Part shown: one piece after another, positions 1 through 10,886 of the stretch
Numbering within the stretch: position 1 is the stretch's first letter
Layout: every line of letters begins with the position of its first letter
DNA from: Thelonectria olida
Taxonomy: Eukaryota; Ascomycota; Sordariomycetes; Hypocreales; Nectriaceae
Direction of reading: 5' to 3'
Length of the DNA stretch: 64,000 nucleotides
Assembly: GCA_020736575.1 (NCBI GenBank)
Contig: JAGPYM010000001.1
Location: forward strand, 1,240,001 to 1,304,000
Translations under genes and position numbers: made by a program
Notes under the pieces: model-generated
Seen by the model: only the letters and a program-made list of their open reading frames with translations
Told to the model about the DNA's origin: nothing
The model's database searches: none

Positions 1-732
1 GGTGCAAGCGTGACCGACAGAGTCTCGACAATGTCTGCGTACATTTCGTTGGACGTGTGTCGCACGTTCGCTCGTCTCCACGGTAAAGCGGATGTATTAG
101 AGGACATCAGAGATGGCGCGCTCGCATTCGCAAAGTTAGTGCTCAACGGAGTTTTGCTACCGAATCGTCAGCCTAAAGTTCTCCAACTTGCTGTGTCGCA
201 GTGCAGAGGGAATACCAACCCAGGAAGGCTGAGGCCACCTAACAGCTTGCCAACCCAACCTTCTTGTTCCACCGTCTCGCGCAAGGCATTGGGTTCTGTG
301 GTGCTGATGGTGCCGGCATCGCACATCTCGGTCAACAACTGGGCGACAATGTCGTAATTGTTCTCGATCTTGACGGCTAGGATCGGGGCGCCGAGGAAGT
401 CTTCGAAGGCATCGATGATGCGGTGAAGAAACTCAAAGACCAAAAGAGGCTCGATCTCGGAAGAAGATGTGACGATGAATAAAAGGTTCGCATGATTTAG
501 ACTGAAGACGAGGGTCGGCGGGCTCGTGTTGGGGAGGTAGATGAGGTTCGGTCGCGGCGCTGGATGTTCGAGATAGAGGGGCAGAAGATGGGCGGCTGAG
601 AGAGGACGGCCGGTGTAGGTATGGGAGAGGATGGGATTTCTAGACGAGTCAGATCGAAAGGAACGGGTCTTGAAGCAACTGTGCATACCTAGTATCATCG
701 TAAATGTGCAGCGCCTCAATAACGCCGTTCAT
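1..732 (-). CDS. apm3: AP-3 adaptor complex mu subunit, N-terminal part (cut by left edge)
   Basis: Medium (mu) chain of the AP-3 clathrin-type adaptor, which sorts cargo from Golgi/endosome to the vacuole. Exons read 732-689, 639-220 and 156 to beyond base 1; the 49-bp and 63-bp introns have GTATGC and GTTGGT donors and TAG acceptors, and the frame stays open through both junctions. The N-terminus MNGVIEALHIYDDTRNPIL, followed by HTYTGRPLSAAHLLPLYLEH and IDAFEDFLGAPILAVKIENNY, is the longin-like domain of AP-3 mu. The last visible stretch (ALPWRRANVRHTSNEMYAD, then IVETLSV) begins the mu homology domain that binds tyrosine-based cargo signals. About 206 codons are visible; the rest lies to the left. 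It is divergent to the next gene across about 300 bp. Family assignment is from recognised sequence; the exon borders are my inference. Confidence 0.88.
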
Positions 733-1036
733 GGTCACGGCCAACGCCTCGTCGCAGCGTTGGGTTGACTCTTGACGCTTGACTGTAGAGGTCGGAGCTT
801 TGGCCGTCGACTTTCGCGGGCCCCTTCCACTATCTGTCAGTTAGTTGAGTTTACCAGGGGACGAGCAATGACGAAACTCAGCGCAGTCTTAGTTTTCATG
901 ACTAAGCAGATTTTTCGCAACAACCGTCCAATCATGGTCCATGTCAAACTCGAGGCTCGTGATACTCCAGGAACCTCAGTCGATTGCTTCCTCAGCATTT
1001 CCCAAGTCGCCCTCGGCACATCCCGCACTCGAAATC
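733..1036. promoter_or_regulatory. Short divergent promoter between AP-3 mu and the Dmo2-like gene
   Basis: A 304-bp gap separates the two start codons, which point away from each other, so both genes probably share control sequence here. I see no clear TATA box. A small open frame on the minus strand (837-1028) has no recognisable family and is probably fortuitous. Confidence 0.5.
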
Positions 1037-1408
1037 ATGGCAGGAGACAAGATCCCGACCGTCCAGTCTCTTGAGAGACCCGAGAAGCTCGAAGACATCC
1101 TGCGACAGGACCGGGGCGACGACTGTCTACCCTGCAAAGTCATTGGTAAATTCTTCCAGCAAATGCGCCCCGAACAGCAGCAGCAGCAGCAGCAGCAGCA
1201 CCGAACTGGCCCTAACTTTGAATTAGGCAGCGGCGCTTTCTTCGGTCTCGCAGCCTACAGCTACTTCTCGGGAATGTCGCAGCTCGAGAAGCAACGAGCC
1301 CTGATCCTTAAGAGCAACTCCATGTTCGGCATGCGCAGTAGGAAGCTCGGCATCGCCTCCATCTCGGCAGGCATTTTCTGGATGGGACTTTGGAGGGCAT
1401 TCAAATAG
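1037..1408 (+). CDS. Dmo2/DMAC1-like small mitochondrial membrane protein (DUF4536)
   Basis: Exons 1037-1145 and 1227-1408 encode 96 aa. The spliced protein contains DDCLPCKVIGSGAFFGLAAY, then FSGMSQL and SNSMFGMRSRKLGIASISAG. This is the DUF4536 pattern of fungal Dmo2 and human DMAC1/TMEM261: a CxxC pair followed by two hydrophobic helices. DMAC1 assists assembly of the distal membrane arm of respiratory complex I. The frame also runs unbroken across 1146-1226, but that stretch starts GTAAAT, has a CTAAC branch point and ends TTAG, and splicing it restores the family motif exactly, so I treat it as an intron. The start at 1037 (MAGDKIP) is preferred over an in-frame ATG 96 bases upstream, which falls in the shared promoter and adds no conserved sequence. 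Confidence 0.8.
   Translation: MAGDKIPTVQSLERPEKLEDILRQDRGDDCLPCKVIGKFFQQMRPEQQQQQQQQHRTGPNFELGSGAFFGLAAYSYFSGMSQLEKQRALILKSNSMFGMRSRKLGIASISAGIFWMGLWRAFK
1146..1226 (+). other. 81-bp intron, stop-free, length a multiple of three, with a CAG repeat
   Basis: Donor GTAAATTC, branch-like CTAAC at about 1212 and acceptor ATTAG. It contains (CAG)8 at 1175-1198. Its length is 27 codons with no stop in frame, so a retained transcript would encode a protein with an eight-glutamine insert just before the first membrane helix. Confidence 0.75.
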
Positions 1409-2264
1409 AGAGTCGACACCCAACCTCGATAGACGATAACGAACTCCACTCTGTCCATGATAGCGACTCTTCCGAACCAGGGACGATTCACAATGGACTT
1501 TTGACTTGGCATCCACGACTCAGCCAGGTTTATTAGTTCGTCAATGTACCAATAGGATAGAAAAGTCATGTATGAGGCGTTTGGATTGCAAACCCGGCCA
1601 GAATGGTGTTGGGAACCCTTGTAAGATTATGTACCCTATGGACAAAGGAAATAGACCTTGAAGACCACGAATAATCTATGCAAGAGTCATATGTGCGCGA
1701 GCAGAGATGCCTGCAGAGTTTCGTTGACTATCATTTCCATTATGTGCCAGACCCAACCGTGTCATTTGTAGTACAAACATCCATCTCTGCGCACCTGCAG
1801 ATCAGCGTCATGCTTTGTAGGCCACAAGAAGGAGTGTGAGCAATTATTGAAGAATTGTAGGAAATAAAATAAATGCGCAAATCAATTCACCGAAATCATA
1901 TTTTCTAATTAAATAATTTGCTCTTGTCTACTCCGTGCTGTTGGTAGTCCATGTATTCATTCACTCGCATCTCAAGATCCCGCAGCTTTCGTGTCCGAAG
2001 CTCGAAGTACCACCCTAGACCACCAACACCAAAATCTTGACTTTGCGCCCCACCTCGAATCTTCATCCAACTTCATCACAACCAACAGCCAACACTAAGA
2101 ACCGCACTCAAATAACCGATTGGCATCTAACCTGCAGCCTCGGAAGGTCAAAAAAAGGTGCCAAATCCCCCCGATATACTGGGTTGTCGGCTCCCTGCAG
2201 CAGTCAGGTCTGAGCCTCGCCACAAGTTCTCATCTCACCCTTCACTTCACCAACACATCTCACA
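1409..2264. other. Intergenic region with AT-rich patch and rrp4 leader
   Basis: The Dmo2-like 3' side and the rrp4 5' side. An AT-rich patch lies at about 1855-1925 (including aaataaaataaa and taattaaataattt), possibly containing poly(A) signals. From about 2040 onward the sequence is C/A-rich, as expected of a fungal 5' leader. No gene is supported. Confidence 0.4.
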
Positions 2265-3324
2265 ATGCCCATCACAATCCTCAGCCCTCAGCTCGCCGCG
2301 CCTCAACGGCCGGCGACGGCAAGAGCAGCAGCCGACTCAGATTCCGACTCGGACTCAAGCGGCGGCGCTGACGTCGGCGGTGAAGATATCCTCACTCCCG
2401 GCACAGTCATCACCTCAAATTCTCAGTGGATGCGGTAAAGTCTCAAAGCCTGCATTGAATACCAAGATACGTATATACTGACGAATCCCTCAAAGCGGCC
2501 ACGGCACCTACATCCTGCCCAACTCATCAGCCATCACCTCGTCCCTCGCAGGCACCCTCACAAAGACCAACAAGCTTCTCTCGGTGCGGCCCCTGCGCGC
2601 CCGCTACACCCCAGAGATTGGCGACCTCGTCGTTGGCCGCATAGTCGAGGTCCAGGCCAAGCGCTGGCGCGTCGACGTCGCCGCCTCGCAGCTCGCCATC
2701 CTGCAGATCTCGGCCATCAACCTGCCCGGCGGCATTCTGCGCAAGCGCACCGAGACGGACGAGCTGCAGATCCGCAGCTTCTTTGCAGAGGGCGACCTCG
2801 TCGTCGCAGAGGTCCAGCAGCTGCACCAGGACGGCGCCGCAAGCCTGCACACCCGCTCGCTCAAGTACGGGAAGCTGCGCAACGGCGTCTTCGTCAGCGT
2901 CTCGGGCACTGGTGGCGGCGGCGGCGTCGTGCGCGCCAAGCGCCAGGTCTGGACCATGGACGTTGCCAACGCGGGGGGCAAGGTGGAGGTGCTCCTCGGC
3001 GTCAACGGCTACATCTGGATCAGCAAGCAGACCGAGGGCGATGCCGGCGCCGAGTCGGCGGGCATCAACCGCATGGAGGAGAGCGTCACGAGCAAGGTGT
3101 ACTCGAGCCAGAACGACCCCATCGACGTGTCTACCATGCGAGAGATTGCCAGGATCCGCAGCGTCATCCTAGCCTTGGTAGAGAACGGGTTGAAGGTCGA
3201 CGAAGAGACGGTTACAAGTGGCTACAGTGAGGCTGTAGAGCTGTCCAAGGAGACGACGGATGACGATCTATACTTGGGAGGAGAAAAGGGCCGTCGTTTA
3301 GCGGCAGCCTTGACCGGTCGCTGA
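2265..3324 (+). CDS. rrp4: Exosome complex cap subunit Rrp4
   Basis: RNA-binding cap protein of the RNA exosome, the nuclear and cytoplasmic 3'-5' RNA processing machine. Exons 2265-2434 and 2496-3324 give 332 aa; the 61-bp intron starts GTAAAG and ends AAAG, and the junction restores [12 protein letters not shown], a hallmark of Rrp4. Domains in order: an acidic Ser/Asp-rich N-terminus (about 24-45), the N-terminal beta-barrel, an S1 domain ([20 protein letters not shown], then [20 protein letters not shown] and [10 protein letters not shown]), then a KH-type domain with GVNGYIWIS. The family is usually 290-350 aa, so it is full length. A 12-bp tandem repeat follows the stop. Convergent with the aldehyde dehydrogenase gene. 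Confidence 0.93.
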
Positions 3325-3336
3325 TAGAAACGGATT

Positions 3337-3369
3337 GGAAAATTGCATGGAAAATTGCATGGAAAATTG
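3337..3369 (+). repeat. 12-bp tandem repeat, 2.75 copies, just after the rrp4 stop
   Basis: The unit ggaaaattgcat occurs at 3337-3348 and 3349-3360 without mismatch, then ggaaaattg at 3361-3369. It begins 12 bases after the rrp4 stop codon, so it should lie in the 3' UTR. Confidence 0.9.
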
Positions 3370-3676
3370 GACAAATAAGTAGGCAAATGAAAGATACCAA
3401 TAGACTACGGCCGTGTAGAGCCTTTTACTGAGCCATTACATCAATGCCCTCCTCCCTCTCTTGTGGCTACATTGCTCATCCCTTCGACCCAAACGACAGG
3501 GTAATCCAAACCCGCCATCCTTAGATGCACATGATAATATTATATAGTTATTAGTTGGCCCTGGGAGCCGAGTCGGAAGATCTGCCAATCCAACATCAGC
3601 CGTCAAATACTTTCACACACAGAACGCCACCAATACACGCTCCGGCATCTTATCCAAACACTCAACGACAAAGCAA
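3370..3676. other. Gap between convergent rrp4 and aldehyde dehydrogenase genes
   Basis: Just over 300 bp of 3' flank shared by two converging genes. A short AT-rich stretch (about 3533-3555, aatattatatagttatta) could serve as a poly(A) region. No gene seen. Confidence 0.4.
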
Positions 3677-5351
3677 TCACTTTGCCAGCCATTGGTTCAG
3701 GGAGCCATTCTTAACGCCGGTTGCGATAGCCGCCACTACGAGAACCGCCCACCTTAACAAAGCCCCCTTGGAGCTCTTGCCGCCGAGGCCGAGGACTAGG
3801 CCGATGAAGTACTTGAGACCCTTGATCTGGTTTCCGTGACGATCAAAGTTGGGCTTCACGCCGTTCATGCGGTGGAAGCGCTTGAGGTGAGACCACGAGT
3901 AGGGCATGTAGCGCACGCGGAGGACAGAGTCGGCCCAGTTAGGAGGCTTGGCGATGGTGCGCTGGTGGCTAAAGGTCTTGAAGGAGTAGTATCCGTGGTA
4001 GGAGCCCATGCCAGATTGACCAACGCCGCCCATAGGGGCTTGGGGAATCTGGTTGTGGAAGAAGGAGTCATTGATAGTAGCACCGCCGGAGGTGACGGCA
4101 TCCAGAACTAGAACGAGTTAGCGATATGGGACATGCATAGCTTCGAGTGGATGTGAACTTACCCTTCTTCGCCTCGGCATCTGTGCCAAAGCAAAAGAGA
4201 GCGAGGGGCGTGGGATCGACCTTGTTGGCGATATCGATAGCCTGGTCGAGATTGTCATAGGCCATGACGGAGAAGATGGGTCCAAAAGACTCCTCAACCA
4301 TCATGCTATCCTCGATGTCGTCGACCAGGACAGCAGTGGGCTCGATGAAGAGATCCTCCTCATCCATAGACCCACCAAGAACAATCTTGCCCTTTGTCGA
4401 ATCCAGCATCTTCTTGAGACGAGCAAAGTGGCGGCTGTTCACGACGCGAGCATAGTCGGGGCTCTTCCTGGCGCCCTTGGGCATGAAGACGCGCAACTGG
4501 CCGTTCAGCTCGCCGAGGAACTTTGAGAGGACGCTGCGTTCTACGAGGATGTAGTTGTGCGACAGGCAGACCTGGCCGGCGTTGAGAACCTTTTGGAAGA
4601 GCAATCTCCTGGCGGCCAGTTTGAGGTTGGCATTCTTGGTGACAAAGGCCGGGTTCTGGCCACCGAGCTCCAGAAGCACAGGAGTGAGAGTCTCGGCGGC
4701 CTTTTGGGCAACGATCTTGCCGACGCCTTTGCCACCAGTAAAGGCAATCTTGTCAAACTTTTGGTCCAGAATGCACTGCGTCTCGGGAACAGCGCCGTTG
4801 ACGTACGTGTAGCACTCTGGATCCAGGGCATCGTCGAAGATCTTCTTGAGCACCATGGCCGAGTTGGGAGAAGCCTCCGAGGCCTTTAGGACGACGCAGT
4901 TGCCGGCGGCGATGGCGCCAATGACGGGGGTCAAGTTGAGCATGTAGGGATAATTGTAGGAGCCAATGACGAGAATGACGCCGAGCGGCTCATTGCGGAT
5001 GCGGTGGCCCATGAGCTTCATCTCGAGGGGAAGATTGACGACGGGCTCGTCCTTGGCCCATTTCTCGATGTTGTTGATCATGTCCAGACACTCGCGCTTG
5101 CACCAGTCAATCTCAGAGAGGGTCGACTCATACTTGGACTTGCGCAGGTCCCTGAGGAGAGACTCCTGCATGAGCTCCGTGTGGTCGACCATGCTCCAGT
5201 ACAGCTTGCGCAGCTGGACGAGGCGGAACTGGATGTCTTTTGTGCGGCCGGAGCGGAACGTGGCTCGCAGGCCGTCGACCTTTGCAGGGATGCCATGGAG
5301 GGCAGTGGCCTCGAAGGCGGGGATCTCCAGCTTGGTAGAATCCGCGGCCAT
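3677..5351 (-). CDS. Tail-anchored fatty-aldehyde dehydrogenase (Hfd1-like, ALDH class 3)
   Basis: NAD(P)-dependent oxidation of fatty aldehydes, as in yeast Hfd1 and mammalian ALDH3A2; such enzymes sit on mitochondrial outer, lipid-droplet or ER membranes. Exons 5351-4163 and 4107-3677 encode 539 aa; the 55-bp intron has a GTAAGT donor, a CTAAC branch and a CTAG acceptor. Visible motifs: IGSYNYPYMLNL (about 129-140), FTGGKGVGKIV (204-214), the general base in LLELGGQNPAF (Glu228), the catalytic cysteine in NAGQVCLSHN (Cys262), and EESFGPIFSV. The end carries a hydrophobic helix (LLRWAVLVVAAIATGV, about 512-527) followed by a short polar tail, consistent with a C-terminal membrane anchor. Function follows from family; localisation is inferred. 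Confidence 0.9.
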
Positions 5352-6472
5352 GATGATAGCGATGGTAGTCAGACGTGTCGTTGGAGCTCTGTAGATGGTG
5401 TCTGCGAGTATGGAGCCCGCGATGTGGACAGCTTTGTGGTGCTAGCTAAAGCCTAGTGGATGGGATGGCGGGGGAGCTGGACAAGGGGAGCTGCAGGTAC
5501 AGCAAGGGAAAGCTGGGGTTTTGTCCAGGTGTTGGTTCGACCCAGAGCGACGGGGTGGAAAATGATGTAAGACGGAAGTGAGATGATGAGGATGATGGAG
5601 TGAGATGGAAAAATGAGGGCGCAACGGGTGAGGTAGGTTACGTCAAGAAAAGGATCCCTTTTTCGTCGGCGCCGCACTCCCAATCCGGGCCGCCGTGCGC
5701 GATACTCTGTGTGATAGGATGGATGTCTTGCTAACGTCTTGGCTGGCTGGGGGGACGTCGGACGACAGAACGAGGCCTGAAAAGATAAAAAAAGATAGAA
5801 CAGGCGAGACCAGATAAATAACCACGATTAAAGGCCTTCCCCGGACTCCAAAAGAGGAAGTTGATGAGGGGTACACACCCAGAAGCTGCAAAGCAGGTCG
5901 CCGGCGGATGAATTGTTGCACAGCTTTGCTCCGGTTCGACCGAAGGAGAAGTGAACGATGAAGCCTCGAGCCCCATGTGACTGTAACACAAATTACCAGC
6001 AGTGCGAAGTAGTGGGTTGAAACTCGAGCCTCGGCACGGCGCGTGGTCCGCGGGCGCCATTGGGGGGACGGGGAGTTGAGCAAACTCCGGTTGGGGTCAC
6101 TCTGATATCGAAGTAATTATTGTGCTATCTACATCTACATCTCCATCTCGACTCTTTAAAAGTCTTATATAGATCTTGGTATGGATCCGCAGACCCGGAA
6201 GTTCTACTGTTGCTCAACACATGCCTTGAATATTGTAGTTTCGTCTTCATCTTCCCCCATTTATCAAGTCACTCAAAGCAGTATTCGTCCAACACAGAAC
6301 CCAGTCATGAACAATCCCAGCGGCTTGCTCATCCCGCTTCAATGTACATGCATATTCTAGTCGAATGCCTCTTTTCACCTACATCGTACTGTACATGTCA
6401 TGTCCGCCATTCCGGCCTTTATAATACATTTGCCGCTCGCTAGATTCCCCTTTCGCCCTCTCGATTCCCCCC
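5352..6472. other. Upstream region of the aldehyde dehydrogenase gene; no gene recognised
   Basis: About 1.1 kb upstream of the dehydrogenase and downstream of the mS35 gene. The longest open frame (5643-6083, minus) has low-complexity Arg/Ser-rich content and no family match that I can see. Confidence 0.4.
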
Positions 6473-7687
6473 TCACCTCCGTGCCCGGTTTCCAAACCCT
6501 CCTCTGGCAGGCGCCGCCACCAGCTCCTCGACCTTTTGCTTCTTCTCGTCTTCGAGAGCCTTCTTCATCTGGAACTGCTCCGCCATCTGCACGCCGTCCA
6601 CAAGCAGGCCTTGCTCGGACTTCCTCAGATCCGCGAGCGCTTCGCGCTGGCGCAGCTCGGCCAATTGGTTAGCGCGCTCGGGGGTGAGCCGCCACTCCTT
6701 GGGGAACCGGGGCTTCTTCTGGATCGGGTGGTGGCGCAGGTCCAGCGGGATGTCGTCAAAGGTGTCCTTGGGGTCCTTGGCCGCGGCGATCAAGTCGTCG
6801 ACCAGGTTCGATAGGTAGCGCTTGTTCTGCGCCTGGTGCTCGAAGCTCTCGCTGCTCATCTTGATGAGCTTCGTCTCGGGGTTGTAACGGGGACCCGCCA
6901 GCTTCTTGAGCTTCTCGGTTTGTACGGGCGTCAGCTTGAGGTCGCGAGGGGCAAACTGCACCACCACCTTCTTCTCGGCCGGGTGGGATTCGCCCATGTA
7001 CGATGTGTAGCGCCATCGGAGGACCTCGCCTTCAACGGGAGGGGTGAACGGCTTGGCGAGCTCTGGAGCGTATTGTTAGCCCGGGTATACAGAATGGAAA
7101 CTATAGTGACCAATTGACTTACTAGAGAGCAAAGGCATCTCCCAGACTGCCAACCGGGCGTAGTGTCGCATCTCTCGAACCTGGTCTAGCTTTCCGTGGG
7201 CCATGGAGGTGATATCGTCTTCATCGAACTCGTCAAGTTCCTCCGTGTTCGTCTCAGGGTCCTCCTCGTCGAACCAGAACGACTGCTTGTTCGGCCTCTC
7301 ACCCTTGTCGTCCTTCATCAAGTCGTCCGCAATAGCTCGGTCCTCAAAGGCCCAGCCAGGTGTGTTCTCCAGGGTGTGCTCGAGGTACTGATCAATCGTG
7401 CTGAATCCATTCTCCTTGGCCAGCTCGTCCAGTTGCATCATACCCTCAGGAGTGACGGCCTTCTCGAAAGCCGCTTCCAACTTCTTCAATTCGACCGGGG
7501 CGTAGTCGTCAAGCCCGTCGTCGCGCTCCTGGCCCTCTCGTGCCCATCGTATAGTCGAGGTGGTGAAACTTCGTTGGACGAGGGGTGATTGCCTGATGAT
7601 GTGCTGTGTCCGGGGAACTTGTTGAAGACGGGGCGACCTGCGGCACGCCAGAATGCATAGCCTTGCGGCTGCCGAAGCTGAGGCCAT
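6473..7687 (-). CDS. rsm24: Mitochondrial small-subunit ribosomal protein mS35 (Rsm24)
   Basis: Component of the mitoribosome 37S subunit. Exons 7687-7123 and 7062-6473 give 384 aa; the 60-bp intron (GTAAGT...CTCCAG) joins EMPLLSS to KLAKPFTPP in phase. The N-terminus (MASASAAARLCILACRRSP) is rich in Ala, Ser, Arg and Leu with no early acidic residue, a typical mitochondrial presequence. The middle part (LKKLEAAFEKAVTPEGMMQ, then REMRHYARLAVWEMP) and the part following the junction (LRWRYTSYMGESHPAEKKVV, then RYNPETKLIKMSSE) match the mS35/MRP-S28 family. The C-terminus is charged and helical. It is divergent to alg13 across 271 bp. The family is clear; the presequence cleavage site is not determined. 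Confidence 0.9.
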
Positions 7688-7958
7688 TGCGAATTGGTCA
7701 ATGGCTGCGCCGGGGTTGTCGTCGGTGTGCTAGGTGATGCGTGAGCTTTCAAAAATTTGGCTGCCAAAATGGCACCCGCCTGCATTGGCCAAAGACCGAA
7801 GTTTTACCACTCACCGAGATGGCCTGACCCCTCCTCACCACGGTAGATCTTCGGCCAACTCACTCTCTGGCTGCTTGGCTGTTTACACGCCCAGCTTGAC
7901 ATTCGTTTGTCCTCGCGATTCCAATGATTCAATCGATATTTTCTCTCCCACGTAAATT
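7688..7958. promoter_or_regulatory. Divergent promoter between rsm24 and alg13
   Basis: 271 bp separate the two start codons, so both housekeeping genes probably share promoter sequence. I see no strong TATA box. Confidence 0.5.
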
Positions 7959-8703
7959 ATGGCAGATTACGCCGTATCTCTTGATCGCTACTGTCTAGTG
8001 ACTGTCGGTGCCACTGTCGGTTTTCCAGAGTTAACCGACACAGCTCTGCAGCCCGAGCTCTGGGCCTATCTTAGTTCCCAAGGCTTCACCGAGCTCCGCA
8101 TACAGTGTGGACCAGACCTCCCACAGGTGACGACGAACTTGGATGCTCGCAAGCATGAGATCCCCTCGGGACTTTCTGTTTCGGTCTTTGACGTAAGGAA
8201 GAACCTAATGGAAGAAGAAATGACGCTATGCAAGCCAATGGCTGGTAAACGGCGTCGGGGCTTGGTCATCTCACACGCTGGTAGGTTACATGAATAGTGA
8301 ATATATGATATCTGAGCTCATCGCATCTATCTAGGCACTGGAACGATTCTCGATGCGTGGAAACTTAGTCTGCCTCTAATTGTGGTTCCCAACACCAAAC
8401 TCTTGGACGACCACCAGACCGAACTGGCTAAACACCTGGCAGCGGAGGGCTATGCAACGAATAGTTCTACTCGGTATGTCAATAATTCTTCATCCCTGTC
8501 GGTCCATGACGAACTCACGTCCATCCTGTAGGCTCAATGATCTTCAGGGTGCCATCCATAAGTCGGAGATCCTTTGGGAAGACAATACGCACCGCTGGCC
8601 ACCCAATAAAGTCTCCTCAAACGACAGTGACAGACTTCGCCTATGGGATATTGGTGTCGAGGAAGTAGCCAAGGAGGAAAAGTCCAGTATGGCACTTGAC
8701 TAG
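7959..8703 (+). CDS. alg13: UDP-GlcNAc transferase catalytic subunit Alg13
   Basis: Alg13 pairs with membrane-bound Alg14 on the cytosolic ER face to add the second GlcNAc of the dolichol-linked oligosaccharide for N-glycosylation. Exons 7959-8280, 8335-8473 and 8532-8703 give 210 aa. The 54-bp and 58-bp introns (GTAGGT...CTAG and GTATGT...TGTAG) restore HAGTGTILDAWKLSLPLIVV, the donor-binding signature of the GT28-type C-terminal half. Also visible are VTVGATVGFPELTD near the N-terminus, LRIQCGPD, and PNTKLLDDHQTELAKHL. The length matches fungal single-domain Alg13. No membrane helix, as expected. The 3' end converges on aip1 across 279 bp. Confidence 0.93.
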
Positions 8704-8982
8704 GGGATGGATTTATTAGGGCATATTCCTAGAGTATCTCGATTGAAGACGGTCGTGGTCAGCCCAACTTCGTATCTAGGGCAAAAATGGCAGGCAAGGT
8801 ATTTCAACAATGTACCGTGTGCTAATGGGTTGATGGCAACGGCATCAGCGTGGTTGGCGTTGGGTGGTCTCATTTCACAGGAGGTCGGTTAGATAGCCAT
8901 GACTTGGTAGTTGTTGACTTCATAGTTTCATACATCTACGCAATCGAACGCTCTCTTTCTAGGTAGTCACGAGGTATGAATT

Positions 8983-10886
8983 CTAAGGCAAATTCTGGAC
9001 ACTCCAGATCTTGATGGCGGCGTCGAGACCAGCACTCGCCACCTTTCCGCCCTCGATCCAAGAGACACCGCTGACGCCGTCCTTGTGAGCATTGGAAGCC
9101 TTGATGCGCTTTCCTTGGAGCTTCTTCTCCAGACACCACACGAACACGTTCGTATCAAGACTGCCGCTTGCGGCGTAGTTGCCGCTATCATCCCAAGCAA
9201 TGGCTGTCACTCGGGCAGTGTGAGCCGACCAGCGGTCTGCCACGAGCTCCCAGCTATCGGCCTTGTAGACATAAATCTTTCCAACACTGTTTCCGGCAGC
9301 TAAGTGGGTACCGTCCTTGGAAAAGGCCAGCGCCGAAATGGTTCCAGTTGGGTTGGGCACGGCCTTGATTTCGTCAAGGCTGCCGCTGGAGGAGGCCTTG
9401 CAAATGCGTACCGAGTTTTGGTCAGCTCCAATCGCCACGAAGGAGCCAGACGCAGCAATGGCGCCAGGGGTATAATCCAAAGATTGCTCCTTCACTAGCT
9501 TCCCATCGGCGTAGATTGCAACTCCCGAGTCCGTAGCAACGTAGACAAAGTTACCCCCTGCGCTGATCCCCTTGGGCTGAGCGGATAGCTGAATGGAGGT
9601 TCCCAAAAAGGTCTTGGCAGACTCGTCGACAAACTTTAGGGTGTCATCCCAAGCGGCAGTAACGGCTCTTCCAGAAACATTGGTTATCTGAGCGACATTG
9701 TTGGTGTGGCCTTGTCCGTCGATTGCAGTACCAAGACCAGTCTTGGTATCCCAGTGAACAACTCGGCCATCGATACCACCACTGAAAAGATCGGTCCCAT
9801 TGCCATCAGAGCCAGCACTCAGAGCACTGATGGCCTTGCCATGTCCATAGATGACTCGGACTGGGTCAGGCTTGCCCTCGATCAGGTATGAGAGGTGACC
9901 CTCGAGGTTCACGCTGATGATGAGACCATCGGTTCGGCCGTGGGGGTACACAACACCGAGTTGTTGATCGGGAACACTGACACCGTCACCAAACTTCCAG
10001 CTCTGGATGACAGTCCCAACCTCGACATCCCAAAGCTTGACAGTCTGGTCCGCGCTGGCAGTCACAAACTTCTTGCCACCCTGTGCCCATGAGACGGCGA
10101 AGATGCTGCCGGTGTGTTCTCCCTGGCCAATCTCCTTGGTATGTTCGCCCGTCTTTCCGTCGTAAAGATGTATCCGCTTATCGGCGCCGACCGTCACCAA
10201 AGTGGTTCCATCTGGGGAGTATGCGGTACCAAGGACAAAGCCAGTGTGCTCAGTGCTCTTGCTGTTGAACTTGTACGGGGTACCGTGGTAGAAGACCATG
10301 TTGCCATCGTCGCCGACGGTAGCAGCGCGGAAGGGTCTCTGGGGCTTCATGGCGACGGCATTGACCGCCTTGGAGTGGCCAATGATCTCGCCAACCGAGT
10401 TCCCACTGTCAGCCGTGATGCATCGTCCGAACTGCTCGCGGCCATCACCAACAGCAATGATGCGTTGCGACTCGCCGTCCCAGGCGATGTCATTCAGGCG
10501 GCCGGCGATGATGCCGTACTCTCCCCTCGTGTTGCCAATGTTCTCGGGTTCCCAGACTTTCAGCATGCCAGAGGCGTCACCACTGGCGACCTTGAAGCCA
10601 TTGGGAGAGAATCGAGCGATGGTGGTGGGGGCGGTGTGGCCAGTGTACTCTTTACAGTCGGAAGGGTCGTCGATGGAGCGAACGAAGATTGATTTTCCGG
10701 CCTTGAGCGATCAAAACAAGCGAACGGTGAGCTGAAGATTGACATGACATCGGGGGTGGGAGCAACACATACAGGATAAACTATCCGCTGGCCTTTGGAG
10801 TCAGCGGAGAGCTGAGTGGGCTGGCCTCGATTGGTGAGGGGTGCGGCAGCGAGGATGCGCTCAAGAGAGATGGAGGGGGCAGCCAT
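8983..10886 (-). CDS. aip1: Actin-interacting protein 1 (WD-repeat cofilin cofactor)
   Basis: Aip1 works with cofilin to disassemble actin filaments and acts at cortical patches and in endocytosis. Exons 10886-10774 (through base 10773) and 10701-8983 encode 610 aa, the usual size. The 71-bp intron (GTATGT...TCAAG) joins GQRIVYP to AGKSIFVRSIDDPS, an Aip1 hallmark. The rest is a chain of WD repeats forming two propellers, for example GHTAPTTIARFSPNGF, EHTGFVLGTAYSPDG, EHTGSIFAVSWAQGG with SADQTVKLWDVE, SAHTARVTAIAWDDSG with GSLDTNVFVW, and a final AHKDGVSGVSW with GLDAAIKIWSV. The long second exon gives strong frame support. The 3' end converges on alg13. Confidence 0.94.

Noticed and set aside
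941..1036. Upstream ATG of the Dmo2-like gene adding 32 residues
   Set aside because: The added part lies in the shared promoter and shows no mitochondrial presequence or family similarity.
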